The notes under the pieces were generated by a model. It had not been told where the DNA came from and did not search any database. It was given only the letters and a program-made list of their open reading frames with translations. A stretch of 64,000 bases of DNA from assembly GCA_947652115.1 (NCBI GenBank), contig OX393563.1:26686867-26750866 (forward strand), in the 5' to 3' direction. The position numbers and the translations under genes are program-made. Positions 25,801 through 38,923 of the stretch are shown piece by piece; position 1 is the stretch's first letter, and every line of letters starts with the position of its first letter. Source of the stretch: Blastomussa wellsi. Its lineage: Eukaryota; Cnidaria; Anthozoa; Scleractinia; Plerogyridae.

Positions 25801-28800
25801 AATTTGCAAACTCAACACACCGACTTTTTATGCTAATATCCCAAGGGATTACAGAGGTGGCCTAGCGGTCATCGTGGCGCGCAGAGTGCGCGGAGTGGAG
25901 ATTTGGATCTAAGACTAAGGAATTACTCTCGATCAGGCTTGGGGGCCGGGTAATTCCTCCCCGGAATCCGATTTTTTTTTTTTAAAACCTTTTTTTACTA
26001 ATTTTTGGCGTTATTTCCTTTTTTTTTTTTTGCTGCACAGCCTTAACTGGAACGATATCTATATTTTTTCAAAATTAGGCGAATTTTACATTTTCTTTCC
26101 TTCATTTTGGTAACGAAAACCGCTGTTTGGTAAAATAAAGATACACTTTATTCAAAAGAAATGCATTTTGTTGCATTTGCAGAAAAATTTGATGACCAAA
26201 TAGAAGTTCTCTCGTTTCTTTCTTCCTGAGCTTGAGACCATGCATAGATTTAGGACGCGGTCGAATTGTCTGTATTTATTAGATGCCATATCATGACTGT
26301 TGCATTAAGAAAAACTTGAGTCTGCTCAACTTGCGGGAATGTTTTGATTGAGCGGCAGGGCATACAACTCCCCTCAAATTCCAACTTTTTGACCCAGCAT
26401 GTCATTCCGGAAACAAAACACTATTTCTTTTATGAAATAGCTTTTTGTTGCCGTTGTTAGCAAGTCTCGATCTCCAGATAACGATCGATTTGAAATTCGA
26501 CAACTCCCGCTAAACTGCAATTGATCTCTAGAATTATTTATTCTGCCTTCTAAAGGAAATTTGCTGGAGGACATCATTAAGTCCAATGAAGTTGAAAGTC
26601 TAACGATTTGATAGTTATGGGTCGGCTATTATCTCGCCTTAGCAAAGTTCGAACTGCTTGACTCCAGTGCACTCCGACTCGTTCCGTCGTGCGAGGCAAG
26701 AAAATGAAGTGCTTGCTTTAGAAGGCAAAGGGTCTTTCGTCACATCAAATACGACCAGCAACCAGACTTATTGCGTGATTTGAAAGACGTCATATCGATA
26801 TTTGGCTTGAACTTGACTGTGGCGAAAGACAAAGGGGGGGAGGGGGGCTAATCGTACAAAAGACTCTTGGTAGTTGAAACAGGATAAGGAAAGCCTGGAA
26901 GATAAAGAACACGAGAATTGAATAAATATTCTGATAAATCAATAGTATAGTAGTATCAATAGTATTGTACCGAAACTTGAACGGGCTGAGCTGCGGCCGG
27001 TCTTCTGCGACAACTGGATGGTTGACCAACGAACAAGAAGCTTCGAAGAACAAAAATGGCCGACAAAACAACACTAACCGAAAATAACGAAACGAGAACA
27101 AAGGACAAAGGACCCTAAACCAAAAAAATTGCAGGGCCTCCGGCCATACTCTGGTTAGGTCAATGAGCGATGATCTGAGTCAAATGTGTTTTGATCTCGG
27201 ACAATGGCCAAGACTTGTGGGATGTGCAGTTTGACAGGCTTCAAACAATTTAACGGAGGCTTAAGAATCCCTGAATTTGAGTTATTTTTAAGGTCTAGAT
27301 TCTTGCGAAACATTAATCCTACCTAATGAAATTTGAAGTTGTCTGTTTTTAACCCATTTTAACTGTTCTGACAGAGTACGCATTCTCAGTCACAACCCCT
27401 AATTTGCAAACTCAACACACCGACTTTTTATGCTAATATCCCAAGGGATTACAGAGGTGGCCTAGCGGTCATCGTGGCGCGCAACGAGGACAGAAACGTC
27501 ACCAGAGGTCGAGGGTTCGAGTCTCGCTCATAGGGATTATTCTACAACTGGCTTGGGGGCCGAATAATTCCTCCCCGGAGTGGAGATTTGGATCTAAGAC
27601 TAAGGAATTACTCTCGATCAGGCTTGGGGGCCGGGTAATTCCTCCCCGGAATCCGATTTTTATTTTTTAAAACCTTTTTTTTGGTAATTTTTGGCGTTAT
27701 TTCCTTTTTTTTTTTTTGCTGCACAGCCTTAACTGGAACGATATCTATATTTTTTCAAAATTAGGCGAATTTTACATTTTCTTTCCTTCATTTTGGTAAC
27801 GAAAACCGCTGTTTGGTAAAATAAAGATACACTTTATTCAAAAGAAATGCATTTTGTTGCATTTGCAGAAGAATTTGATGACCAAATAGAAGTTTTCTCG
27901 TTTCTTTCTTCCTGAGCTTGAGACCATGCATAGATTTAGGACGCGGTCGAATTGTCTGTATTTATTAGATGCCATATCATGACTGTTGCATTAAGAAAAA
28001 CTTGAGTCTGCTCAACTTGCGGGAATGTTTTGATTGAGCGGCAGGGCATACAACTCCCCTCAAATTCCAACTTTTTGACCCAGCATGTCATTCCGGAAAC
28101 AAAACACTATTTCTTTTATGAAATAGCTTTTTGTTGCCGTTGTTAGCAAGTCTCGATCTCCAGATAACGATCGATTTGAAATTCGACAACTCCAGCTAAA
28201 CTGCAATTGATCTCTAGAATTATTTATTCTGCCTTCTAAAGGAAATTTGCTGGAGGACATCATTAAGTCCAATGAAGTTGAAAGTCTAACGATTTGATAG
28301 TTATGGGTCGGCTATTATCTCGCCTTAGCAAAGTTCGAACTGCTTGACTCCAGTGCACTCCGACTCGTTCCGTCGTACGAGGCAAGAAAATGAAGTGCTT
28401 GCTTTAGAAGGCAAAGGGTCTTTCGTCACATCAAATACGACCAGCAACCAGACTTATTGCGTGATTTGAAAGACGTCATATCGATATTTGGCTTGAACTT
28501 GACTGTGGCGAAAGACAAAGGGGGGGAGGGGGGGCTAATCGTACAAAAGACTCTTGGTAGTTGAAACAGGATAAGGAAAGCCTGGAAGATAAAGAACACG
28601 AGAATTGGATAAATATTCTGATAAATCAATAGTATAGTAGTATCAATAGTATTGTACCGAAACTTGAACGGGTTGAGCTGCGGCCCGTCTTCTGCGACAA
28701 CTGGATGGTTGACCAACGAACAAGAAGCTTCGAAGAACAAAAATGCCCGACAAAACAACACTAACCGAAAATAACGAAACGAGAACAAAGGACAAAGGAC

Positions 28801-31800
28801 CCTAAACCAAAAAAATTGCAGGGCCTCCAGCCATACTCTGGTTAGGTGAATGAGCGATGATCTGAGTCAAATGTGTTTTGATCTAAGACAATGGCCAAGA
28901 CTTGTGGGATGTGCAGTTTGACAGGCTTCAAACAATTTAACGGAGGCTTAAGAATCCCTGAATTTGAGTTATTTTTAAGGTCTAGATTCTTGCGAAACAT
29001 TAATCCTACCTAATGAAATTTGAAGTTGTCTGTTTTTAACCCATTTTAACTGTTCTGACAGAGTACGCATTCTCAGTCACAACCCCTAATTTGCAAACTC
29101 AACACACCGACTTTTTATGCTAATATCCCAAGGGATTACAGAGGTGGCCTAGCGGTCATCGTGGCGCGCAACGAGGACAGAAACGTCACCAGAGGTCGAG
29201 GGTTCGAGTCTCGCTCATAGGGATTATTCTACAACTGGCTTGGGGGCCGAATAATTCCTCCCCGGAGTGGAGATTTGGATCTAAGACTAAGGAATTACTC
29301 TCGATCAGGCTTGGGGGCCGGGTAATTCCTCCCCGGAATCCGATTTTTTTTTTTTAAAACCTTTTTTTACTAATTTTTGGCGTTATTTCCTTTTTTTTTT
29401 TTTGCTGCACAGCCTTAACTGGAACGATATCTATATTTTTTCAAAATTAGGCGAATTTTACATTTTCTTTCCTTCATTTTGGTAACGAAAACCGCTGTTT
29501 GGTAAAATAAAGATACACTTTATTCAAAAGAAATGCATTTTGTTGCATTTGCAGAAAAATTTGATGACCAAATAGAAGTTCTCTCGTTTCTTTCTTCCTG
29601 AGCTTGAGACCATGCATAGATTTAGGACGCGGTCGAATTGTCTGTATTTATTAGATGCCATATCATGACTGTTGCATTAAGAAAAACTTGAGTCTGCTCA
29701 ACTTGCGGGAATGTTTTGATTGAGCGGCAGGGCATACAACTCCCCTCAAATTCCAACTTTTTGACCCAGCATGTCATTCCGGAAACAAAACACTATTTCT
29801 TTTATGAAATAGCTTTTTGTTGCCGTTGTTAGCAAGTCTCGATCTCCAGATAACGATCGATTTGAAATTCGACAACTCCCGCTAAACTGCAATTGATCTC
29901 TAGAATTATTTATTCTGCCTTCTAAAGGAAATTTGCTGGAGGACATCATTAAGTCCAATGAAGTTGAAAGTCTAACGATTTGATAGTTATGGGTCGGCTA
30001 TTATCTCGCCTTAGCAAAGTTCGAACTGCTTGACTCCAGTGCACTCCGACTCGTTCCGTCGTGCGAGGCAAGAAAATGAAGTGCTTGCTTTAGAAGGCAA
30101 AGGGTCTTTCGTCACATCAAATACGACCAGCAACCAGACTTATTGCGTGATTTGAAAGACGTCATATCGATATTTGGCTTGAACTTGACTGTGGCGAAAG
30201 ACAAAGGGGGGGAGGGGGGGGGCTAATCGTACAAAAGACTCTTGGTAGTTGAAACAGGATAAGGAAAGCCTGGAAGATAAAGAACACGAGAATTGAATAA
30301 ATATTCTGATAAATCAATAGTATAGTAGTATCAATAGTATTGTACCGAAACTTGAACGGGCTGAGCTGCGGCCGGTCTTCTGCGACAACTGGATGGTTGA
30401 CCAACGAACAAGAAGCTACGAAGAACAAAAATGGCCGACAAAACAACACTAACCGAAAATAACGAAACGAGAACAAAGGACAAAGGACCCTAAACCAAAA
30501 AAATTGCAGGGCCTCCGGCCATACTCTGGTTAGGTCAATGAGCGATGATCTGAGTCAAATGTGTTTTGATCTCGGACAATGGCCAAGACTTGTGGGATGT
30601 GCAGTTTTACAGCCTTCAAACAATTTAACGGAGGCTTAAGAATCCCTGAATTTGAGTTATTTTTAAGGTCTAGATTCTTGCGAAACATTAATCCTACCTA
30701 ATGAAATTTGAAGTTCTCTGTTTTTAACCCATTTTAACTGTTCTAACAGAGTACGCAATCTCAGTCACAACCCCTAATTTGCAAACTCAACACACCGACT
30801 TTTTATGCTAATATCCCCAAGGGATTACAGAGGTGGCCTACCGGTCATCGTGGCGCGCAACGAGGACAGAAACGTCACCAGAGGTCGAGGGTTCGAGTCT
30901 CGCTCATAGGGATTATTCTACAACTGGCTTGGGGGCCGAATAATTCCTCCCCGGAGTGGAGATTTGGATCTAAGACTAAGGAATTACTCTCGATCAGGCT
31001 TGGGGGCCGGGTAATTCCTCCCCGGAATCCGATTTTTTATTTTTTAAAACCTTTTTTTGGTAATTTTGGGCGTTATTTCCTTTTTTTTTTTTTTTTTGCT
31101 GCACAGCCTTAACTGGAACGATATCTATATTTTTTTCAAAATTAGGCGACTTTTACATTTTCTTTCCTTCATTTTGGTAACGAAAACCGCTGTTTGGTAA
31201 AATAAAGATACACTTTATTCAAAAGAAATGCATTTTGTGGCATTTGCAGAAGAATTTGATGACCAAATAGAAGTTCTCTCGTTTCTTTCTTCCTGAGCTT
31301 GAGACCATGCATGGATTTAGGACGCGCTCGAATTGTCTGTATTTATTAGATGCCATATCATGACTGTTGCATAAAGAAAAACTTGAGTCTGCTCAACTTG
31401 CGGGAATGTTTTGATTGAGCGGCAGGGCATACAACTCCCCTCAAATTCCAACTTTTTGACCCAGCATGTCATTCCGGAAACAAAACACTATTTCTTTTAT
31501 GAAATAGCTTTTTGTTGCCGTTGTTAGCAAGTCTCGATCTCCAGATAACGATCGATTTGAAATTCGACAACTCCCGCTAAACTGCAATTGATCTCTAGAA
31601 TTATTTATTCTGCCTTCTAAAGGAAATTTGCTGGAGGACATCATTAAGTCCAATGAAGTTGAAAGTCTAACGATTTGATAGTTATGGGTCGGCTATTATC
31701 TCGCCTTAGCAAAGTTCGAACTGCTTGACTCCAGTGCACTCCGACTCGTTCCGTCGTGCGAGGCAAGAAAATGAAGTGCTTGCTTTAGAAGGCAAAGGGT

Positions 31801-34800
31801 CTTTCGTCACATCAAATACGACCAGCAACCAGACTTATTGCGTGATTTGAAAGACGTCATATCGATATTTGGCTTGAACTTGACTGTGGCGAAAGACAAA
31901 GGGGGGGAGGGGGGGCTAATCGTACAAAAGACTCTTGGTAGTTGAAACAGGATAAGGAAAGCCTGGAAGATAAAGAACACGAGAATTGGATAAATATTTT
32001 GATAAATCAATAGTATAGTAGTATCAATAGTATTGTACCGAAACTTGAACGGGTTGAGCTGCGACCGGTCTTCTGCGACAACTGGATGGTTGACCAACGA
32101 ACAAGAAGCTTCGAAGAACAAAAATGCCCGACAAAACAACACTAACCGAAAATAACGAAACGAGAACAAAGGACAAAGGACCCTAAACCAAAAAAATTAC
32201 AGGGCCTCCGGCCATACTCTGGTTAGGTCAATGAGCGATGATCTGAGTCAAATGTGTTTTGATCTCGGACAATGGCCAAGACTTGTGGGATGTGCAGTTT
32301 GACAGCCTTCAAACAATTTAACGGAGGCTTAAGAATCCCTGAATTTGAGTTATTTTTAAGGTCTAGATTCTTGCGAAACATTAATCCTACCTAATGAAAT
32401 TTGAAGTTCTCTGTTTTTAACCCATTTTAACTGTTCTAACAGAGTACGCAATCTCAGTCACAACCCCTAATTTGCAAACTCAACACACCGACTTTTTATG
32501 CTAATATCCCCAAGGGATTACAGAGGTGGCCTACCGGTCATCGTGGCGCGCAACGAGGACAGAAACGTCACCAGAGGTCGAGGGTTCGAGTCTCGCTCAT
32601 AGGGATTATTCTACAACTGGCTTGGGGGCCGAATAATTCCTCCCCGGAGTGGAGATTTGGATCTAAGACTAAGGAATTACTCTCGATCAGGCTTGGGGGC
32701 CGGGTAATTCCTCCCCGGAATCCGATTTTTATTTTTTAAAACCTTTTTTTGGTAATTGTTGCCGTTATTTCCTTTTTTTTTTTTTTGCTGCACAGCCTTA
32801 ACTGGAACGATATCTATATTTTTTCAAAATTAGGCGAATTTTACATTTTCTTTCCTTCATTTTGGTAACGAAAACCGCTGTTTGGTAAAATAAAGATACA
32901 CTTTATTCAAAAGAAATGCATTTTGTTGCATTTGCAGAAGAATTTGATGACCAAATAGAAGTTCTCTCGTTTCTTTCTTCCTGAGCTTGAGACCATGCAT
33001 AGATTTAGGACGCGGTCGAATTGTCTGTATTTATTAGATGCCATATCATGACTGTTGCATTAAGAAAAACTTGAGTCTGCTCAACTTGCGGGAATGTTTT
33101 GATTGAGCGGCAGGGCATACAACTCCCCTCAAATTCCAACTTTTTGACCCAGCATGTCATTCCGGAAACAAAACACTATTTCTTTTATGAAATAGCTTTT
33201 TGTTGCCGTTGTTAGCAAGTCTCGATCTCCAGATAACGATCGATTTGAAATTCGACAACTCCCGCTAAACTGCAATTGATCTCTAGAATTATTTATTCTG
33301 CCTTCTAAAGGAAATTTGCTGGAGGACATCATTAAGTCCAATGAAGTTGAAAGTCTAACGATTTGATAGTTATGGGTCGGCTATTATCTCGCCTTAGCAA
33401 AGTTCGAACTGCTTGACTCCAGTGCACTCCGACTCGTTCCGTCGTGCGAGGCAAGAAAATGAAGTGCTTGCTTTAGAAGGCAAAGGGTCTTTCGTCACAT
33501 CAAATACGACCAGCAACCAGACTTATTGCGTGATTTGAAAGACGTCATATCGATATTTGGCTTGAACTTGACTGTGGCGAAAGACAAAGGGGGGGAGGGG
33601 GGGCTAATCGTACAAAAGACTCTTGGTAGTTGAAACAGGATAAGGAAAGCCTGGAAGATAAAGAACACGAGAATTGAATAAATATTCTGATAAATCAATA
33701 GTATAGTAGTATCAATAGTATTGTACCGAAACTTGAACGGGCTGAGCTGCGGCCGGTCTTCTGCGACAACTGGATGGTTGACCAACGAACAAGAAGCTTC
33801 GAAGAACAAAAATGGCCCTCAAAACAACACTAACCGAAAATAACGAAACGAGAACAAAGGACAAAGGACCCTAAACCAAAAAAATTGCAGGGCCTCCGGC
33901 CATACTCTGGTTAGGTCAATGAGCGATGATCTGAGTCAAATGTGTTTTGATCTCGGACAATGGCCAAGACTTGTGGGATGTGCAGTTTGACAGGCTTCAA
34001 ACAATTTAACGGCGGCTTAAGAATCCGTGAATTTGAGTTATTTTTAAGGTCTAGATTCTTGCGAAACATTAATCCTACCTAATGAAATTTGAAGTTGTCT
34101 GTTTTTAACCCATTTTAACTGTTCTGACAGAGTACGCATTCTCAGTCACAACCCCTAATTTGCAAACTCAACACACCGACTTTTTATGCTAATATCCCCA
34201 AGGGATTACAGAGGTGGCCTACCGGTCATCGTGGCGCGCAACGAGGACAGAAACGTCACCAGAGGTCGAGGGTTCGAGTCTCGCTCATAGGGATTATTCT
34301 ACAACTGGCTTGGGGGCCGAATAATTCCTCCCCGGAGTGGAGATTTGGATCTAAGACTAAGGAATTACTCTCGATCAGGCTTGGGGGCCGGGTAATTCCT
34401 CCCCGGAATCCGATTTTTTATTTTTTAAAACCTTTTTTTGGTAATTTTGGGCGTTATTTCCTTTTTTTTTTTTTTTTTGCTGCACAGCCTTAACTGGAAC
34501 GATATCTATATTTTTTTCAAAATTAGGCGACTTTTACATTTTCTTTCCTTCATTTTGGTAACGAAAACCGCTGTTTGGTAAAATAAAGATACACTTTATT
34601 CAAAAGAAATGCATTTTGTGGCATTTGCAGAAGAATTTGATGACCAAATAGAAGTTCTCTCGTTTCTTTCTTCCTGAGCTTGAGACCATGCATGGATTTA
34701 GGACGCGCTCGAATTGTCTGTATTTATTAGATGCCATATCATGACTGTTGCATAAAGAAAAACTTGAGTCTGCTCAACTTGCGGGAATGTTTTGATTGAG

Positions 34801-37800
34801 CGGCAGGGCATACAACTCCCCTCAAATTCCAACTTTTTGACCCAGCATGTCATTCCGGAAACAAAACACTATTTCTTTTATGAAATAGCTTTTTGTTGCC
34901 GTTGTTAGCAAGTCTCGATCTCCAGATAACGATCGATTTGAAATTCGACAACTCCCGCTAAACTGCAATTGATCTCTAGAATTATTTATTCTGCCTTCTA
35001 AAGGAAATTTGCTGGAGGACATCATTAAGTCCAATGAAGTTGAAAGTCTAACGATTTGATAGTTATGGGTCGGCTATTATCTCGCCTTAGCAAAGTTCGA
35101 ACTGCTTGACTCCAGTGCACTCCGACTCGTTCCGTCGTGCGAGGCAAGAAAATGAAGTGCTTGCTTTAGAAGGCAAAGGGTCTTTCGTCACATCAAATAC
35201 GACCAGCAACCAGACTTATTGCGTGATTTGAAAGACGTCATATCGATATTTGGCTTGAACTTGACTGTGGCGAAAGACAAAGGGGGGGAGGGGGGGCTAA
35301 TCGTACAAAAGACTCTTGGTAGTTGAAACAGGATAAGGAAAGCCTGGAAGATAAAGAACACGAGAATTGGATAAATATTTTGATAAATCAATAGTATAGT
35401 AGTATCAATAGTATTGTACCGAAACTTGAACGGGTTGAGCTGCGGCCGGTCTTCTGCGACAACTGGATGGTTGACCAACGAACAAGAAGCTTCGAAGAAC
35501 AAAAATGCCCGACAAAACAACACTAACCGAAAATAACGAAACGAGAACAAAGGACAAAGGACCCTAAACCAAAAAAATTACAGGGCCTCCGGCCATACTC
35601 TGGTTAGGTCAATGAGCGATGATCTGAGTCAAATGTGTTTTGATCTCGGACAATGGCCAAGACTTGTGGGATGTGCAGTTTGACAGCCTTCAAACAATTT
35701 AACGGAGGCTTAAGAATCCCTGAATTTGAGTTATTTTTAAGGTCTAGATTCTTGCGAAACATTAATCCTACCTAATGAAATTTGAAGTTCTCTGTTTTTA
35801 ACCCATTTTAACTGTTCTAACAGAGTACGCAATCTCAGTCACAACCCCTAATTTGCAAACTCAACACACCGACTTTTTATGCTAATATCCCCAAGGGATT
35901 ACAGAGGTGGCCTACCGGTCATCGTGGCGCGCAACGAGGACAGAAACGTCACCAGAGGTCGAGGGTTCGAGTCTCGCTCATAGGGATTATTCTACAACTG
36001 GCTTGGGGGCCGAATAATTCCTCCCCGGAGTGGAGATTTGGATCTAAGACTAAGGAATTACTCTCGATCAGGCTTGGGGGCCGGGTAATTCCTCCCCGGA
36101 ATCCGATTTTTATTTTTTAAAACCTTTTTTTGGTAATTGTTGCCGTTATTTCCTTTTTTTTTTTTTTGCTGCACAGCCTTAACTGGAACGATATCTATAT
36201 TTTTTCAAAATTAGGCGAATTTTACATTTTCTTTCCTTCATTTTGGTAACGAAAACCGCTGTTTGGTAAAATAAAGATACACTTTATTCAAAAGAAATGC
36301 ATTTTGTTGCATTTGCAGAAGAATTTGATGACCAAATAGAAGTTCTCTCGTTTCTTTCTTCCTGAGCTTGAGACCATGCATAGATTTAGGACGCGGTCGA
36401 ATTGTCTGTATTTATTAGATGCCATATCATGACTGTTGCATTAAGAAAAACTTGAGTCTGCTCAACTTGCGGGAATGTTTTGATTGAGCGGCAGGGCATA
36501 CAACTCCCCTCAAATTCCAACTTTTTGACCCAGCATGTCATTCCGGAAACAAAACACTATTTCTTTTATGAAATAGCTTTTTGTTGCCGTTGTTAGCAAG
36601 TCTCGATCTCCAGATAACGATCGATTTGAAATTCGACAACTCCCGCTAAACTGCAATTGATCTCTAGAATTATTTATTCTGCCTTCTAAAGGAAATTTGC
36701 TGGAGGACATCATTAAGTCCAATGAAGTTGAAAGTCTAACGATTTGATAGTTATGGGTCGGCTATTATCTCGCCTTAGCAAAGTTCGAACTGCTTGACTC
36801 CAGTGCACTCCGACTCGTTCCGTCGTGCGAGGCAAGAAAATGAAGTGCTTGCTTTAGAAGGCAAAGGGTCTTTCGTCACATCAAATACGACCAGCAACCA
36901 GACTTATTGCGTGATTTGAAAGACGTCATATCGATATTTGGCTTGAACTTGACTGTGGCGAAAGACAAAGGGGGGGAGGGGGGGCTAATCGTACAAAAGA
37001 CTCTTGGTAGTTGAAACAGGATAAGGAAAGCCTGGAAGATAAAGAACACGAGAATTGAATAAATATTCTGATAAATCAATAGTATAGTAGTATCAATAGT
37101 ATTGTACCGAAACTTGAACGGGCTGAGCTGCGGCCGGTCTTCTGCGACAACTGGATGGTTGACCAACGAACAAGAAGCTTCGAAGAACAAAAATGGCCCT
37201 CAAAACAACACTAACCGAAAATAACGAAACGAGAACAAAGGACAAAGGACCCTAAACCAAAAAAATTGCAGGGCCTCCGGCCATACTCTGGTTAGGTCAA
37301 TGAGCGATGATCTGAGTCAAATGTGTTTTGATCTCGGACAATGGCCAAGACTTGTGGGATGTGCAGTTTGACAGGCTTCAAACAATTTAACGGCGGCTTA
37401 AGAATCCGTGAATTTGAGTTATTTTTAAGGTCTAGATTCTTGCGAAACATTAATCCTACCTAATGAAATTTGAAGTTGTCTGTTTTTAACCCATTTTAAC
37501 TGTTCTGACAGAGTACGCATTCTCAGTCACAACCCCTAATTTGCAAACTCAACACACCGACTTTTTATGCTAATATCCCAAGGGATTACAGAGGTGGCCT
37601 AGCGGTCATCGTGGCGCGCAACGAGGACAGAAACGTCACCAGAGGTCGAGGGTTCGAGTCTCGCTCATAGGGATTATTCTACAACTGGCTTGGGAGCCGA
37701 ATAATTCCTCCCCGGAGTGGAGATTTGGATCTAAGACTAAGGAATTACTCTCGATCAGGCTTGGGGGCCGGGTAATTCCTCCCCGGAATCCGATTTTTAT

Positions 37801-38043
37801 TTTTTAAAACCTTTTTTTGGTAATTTTTGGCGTTATTTCCTTTTTTTTTTTTTTTGCTGCACAGCCTTAACTGGAACAATATCTATATTTTTTCAAAATT
37901 AGGCGAATTTTACATTTTCTTTCCTTCATTTTGGTAACGAAAACCGCTGTTTGGTAAAATAAAGATACACTTTATTCAAAAGAAATGCATTTTGTTGCAT
38001 TTGCAGAAGAATTTGATGACCAAATAGAAGTTCTCTCGTTTCT

Positions 38044-38330
38044 TTCTTCCTGAGCTTGAGACCATGCATAGATTTAGGACGCGGTCGAATTGTCTGTATT
38101 TATTAGATGCCATATCATGACTGTTGCATTAAGAAAAACTTGAGTCTGCTCAACTTGCGGGAAATGTTTTGATTGAGCGGCAGGGCATACAACTCCCTCA
38201 AATTCCAACTTTTTGACCCAGCATGTCATTCCGGAAACAAAACACTATTTCTTTTATGAAATAGCTTTTTGTTGCCGTTGTTAGCAAGTCTCGATCTCCA
38301 GATAACGATCGATTTGAAATTCGAAATTCG
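38044..38330. repeat. Truncated last unit of the 1.68-kb array
   Basis: Normal unit sequence from TTCTTCCTGAGC runs to GATTTGAAATTCG, then jumps to GATCAGGCTTGGGGG. About 1.2 kb of the unit is missing, and the short word AAATTCG is repeated at the joint. Its head shares rare variants (GGGAAATG; ACTCCCTC) with the unit that starts at 14521. Confidence 0.85.
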
Positions 38331-38826
38331 ATCAGGCTTGGGGGCCGGGTAATTCCTCCCCGGAATCCGATATTTTATTTTTTAAAACCTTTTTTTGGTA
38401 ATTTTTGGCGTTATTTCCTTTTTTTTTTTTTTTTTGCTGCACAGCCTTAACTGGAACGATATCTATATTTTTTTCAAAATTAGGCGACTTTTACATTTTC
38501 TTTCCTTCATTTTGGTAACGAAAACCGCTGATAAAGATACACTTTATTCGAAAGAAATGCTTTTTGTGGCATTTGCAGAAGAATTTGATGACCAAATAGA
38601 AGTTCTCTCGTTTCTTTCTTCCTGAGCTTTAGACCATGCATGAATTTAGGACGCGCTCGAATTGTCTGTATTTATTAGATGCCATATCATGACTGTTGCG
38701 TAAAGAAAAACTTGAGTCTGCTCAACTTGCGGGAATGTTTTGATTGAGCGGCAGGGCATGCAACTCCCCTCAAATTCCAACTTTTTGACCCAGCATGTCA
38801 TTCCGGAAACAAAACACTATTTCTTT
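38331..38826. repeat. Rearranged terminal partial unit
   Basis: A second partial unit starts at the GATCAGGCTTGGGGGCCGGG hairpin, passes the unit boundary near 38617 and ends after CAAAACACTATTTCTT. It is more diverged than internal units (for example a 7-base loss in CCGCTG/ATAAAGATAC near 38530, and several substitutions), as expected at an array edge. Confidence 0.85.
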
Positions 38827-38915
38827 TTTATTCTTAGTTGGAACGATGTCTATATTTTTTCAATATTAGGCGTATTTTACCTTTTTTTTTTTTCATTTTG
38901 GTAGCGAAAACCTGG
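38827..38915. repeat. Diverged fragment of the 1.68-kb unit
   Basis: CTTAGTTGGAACGATGTC, AATATTAGGCGTATTTTACC and TTCATTTTGGTAGCGAAAACC match, with several mismatches, the unit segment beginning CCTTAACTGGAACGATATC. This is an old, decayed copy just outside the array. Alternatively this segment is a separate interspersed repeat captured by the unit. Confidence 0.65.
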
Positions 38916-38923
38916 TTGTGCTT

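Larger units (their letters stand above)
7371..38826. repeat. 1.68-kb tandem repeat array (16 full units plus partials)
   Basis: Units begin (arbitrary phase, TTCTTCCTGAGCTTGAGACC) near 7371, 9030, 14521, 16207, 17890, 19572, 21253, 22935, 24620, 26220, 27906, 29592, 31287, 32975, 34668 and 36356, with a truncated unit from 38044 and a rearranged one to 38826. Spacing is mostly 1681-1695 bp. Exceptions are 1659 (first unit, lacks about 30 bp near 8320), 5491 (retrotransposon insertion) and 1600 (deletion near 25880). Each unit holds a tRNA-derived module, two near-copies of a GGCTTGGGGGCCG...CCCCGG hairpin, length-variable T runs and a G-run block (G7-A-G6 or longer). The repeated 60-120-codon frames on the minus strand are simply copies of one unit; I see no evidence that they are translated. 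Confidence 0.96.

Noticed and set aside
7525..36722. A 70-codon minus-strand frame (MDLMMSS...) repeated in every array unit
   Set aside because: It is identical because the units are identical. There is no conserved start context, no known domain and no excess of silent changes that I can see; the few differences include non-silent ones.
7931..37190. Frames of 87-131 codons (MFSFRYF...) on the minus strand of array units
   Set aside because: The frame length changes with the G-run length in each unit and reading shifts between copies, so it cannot be under coding constraint.
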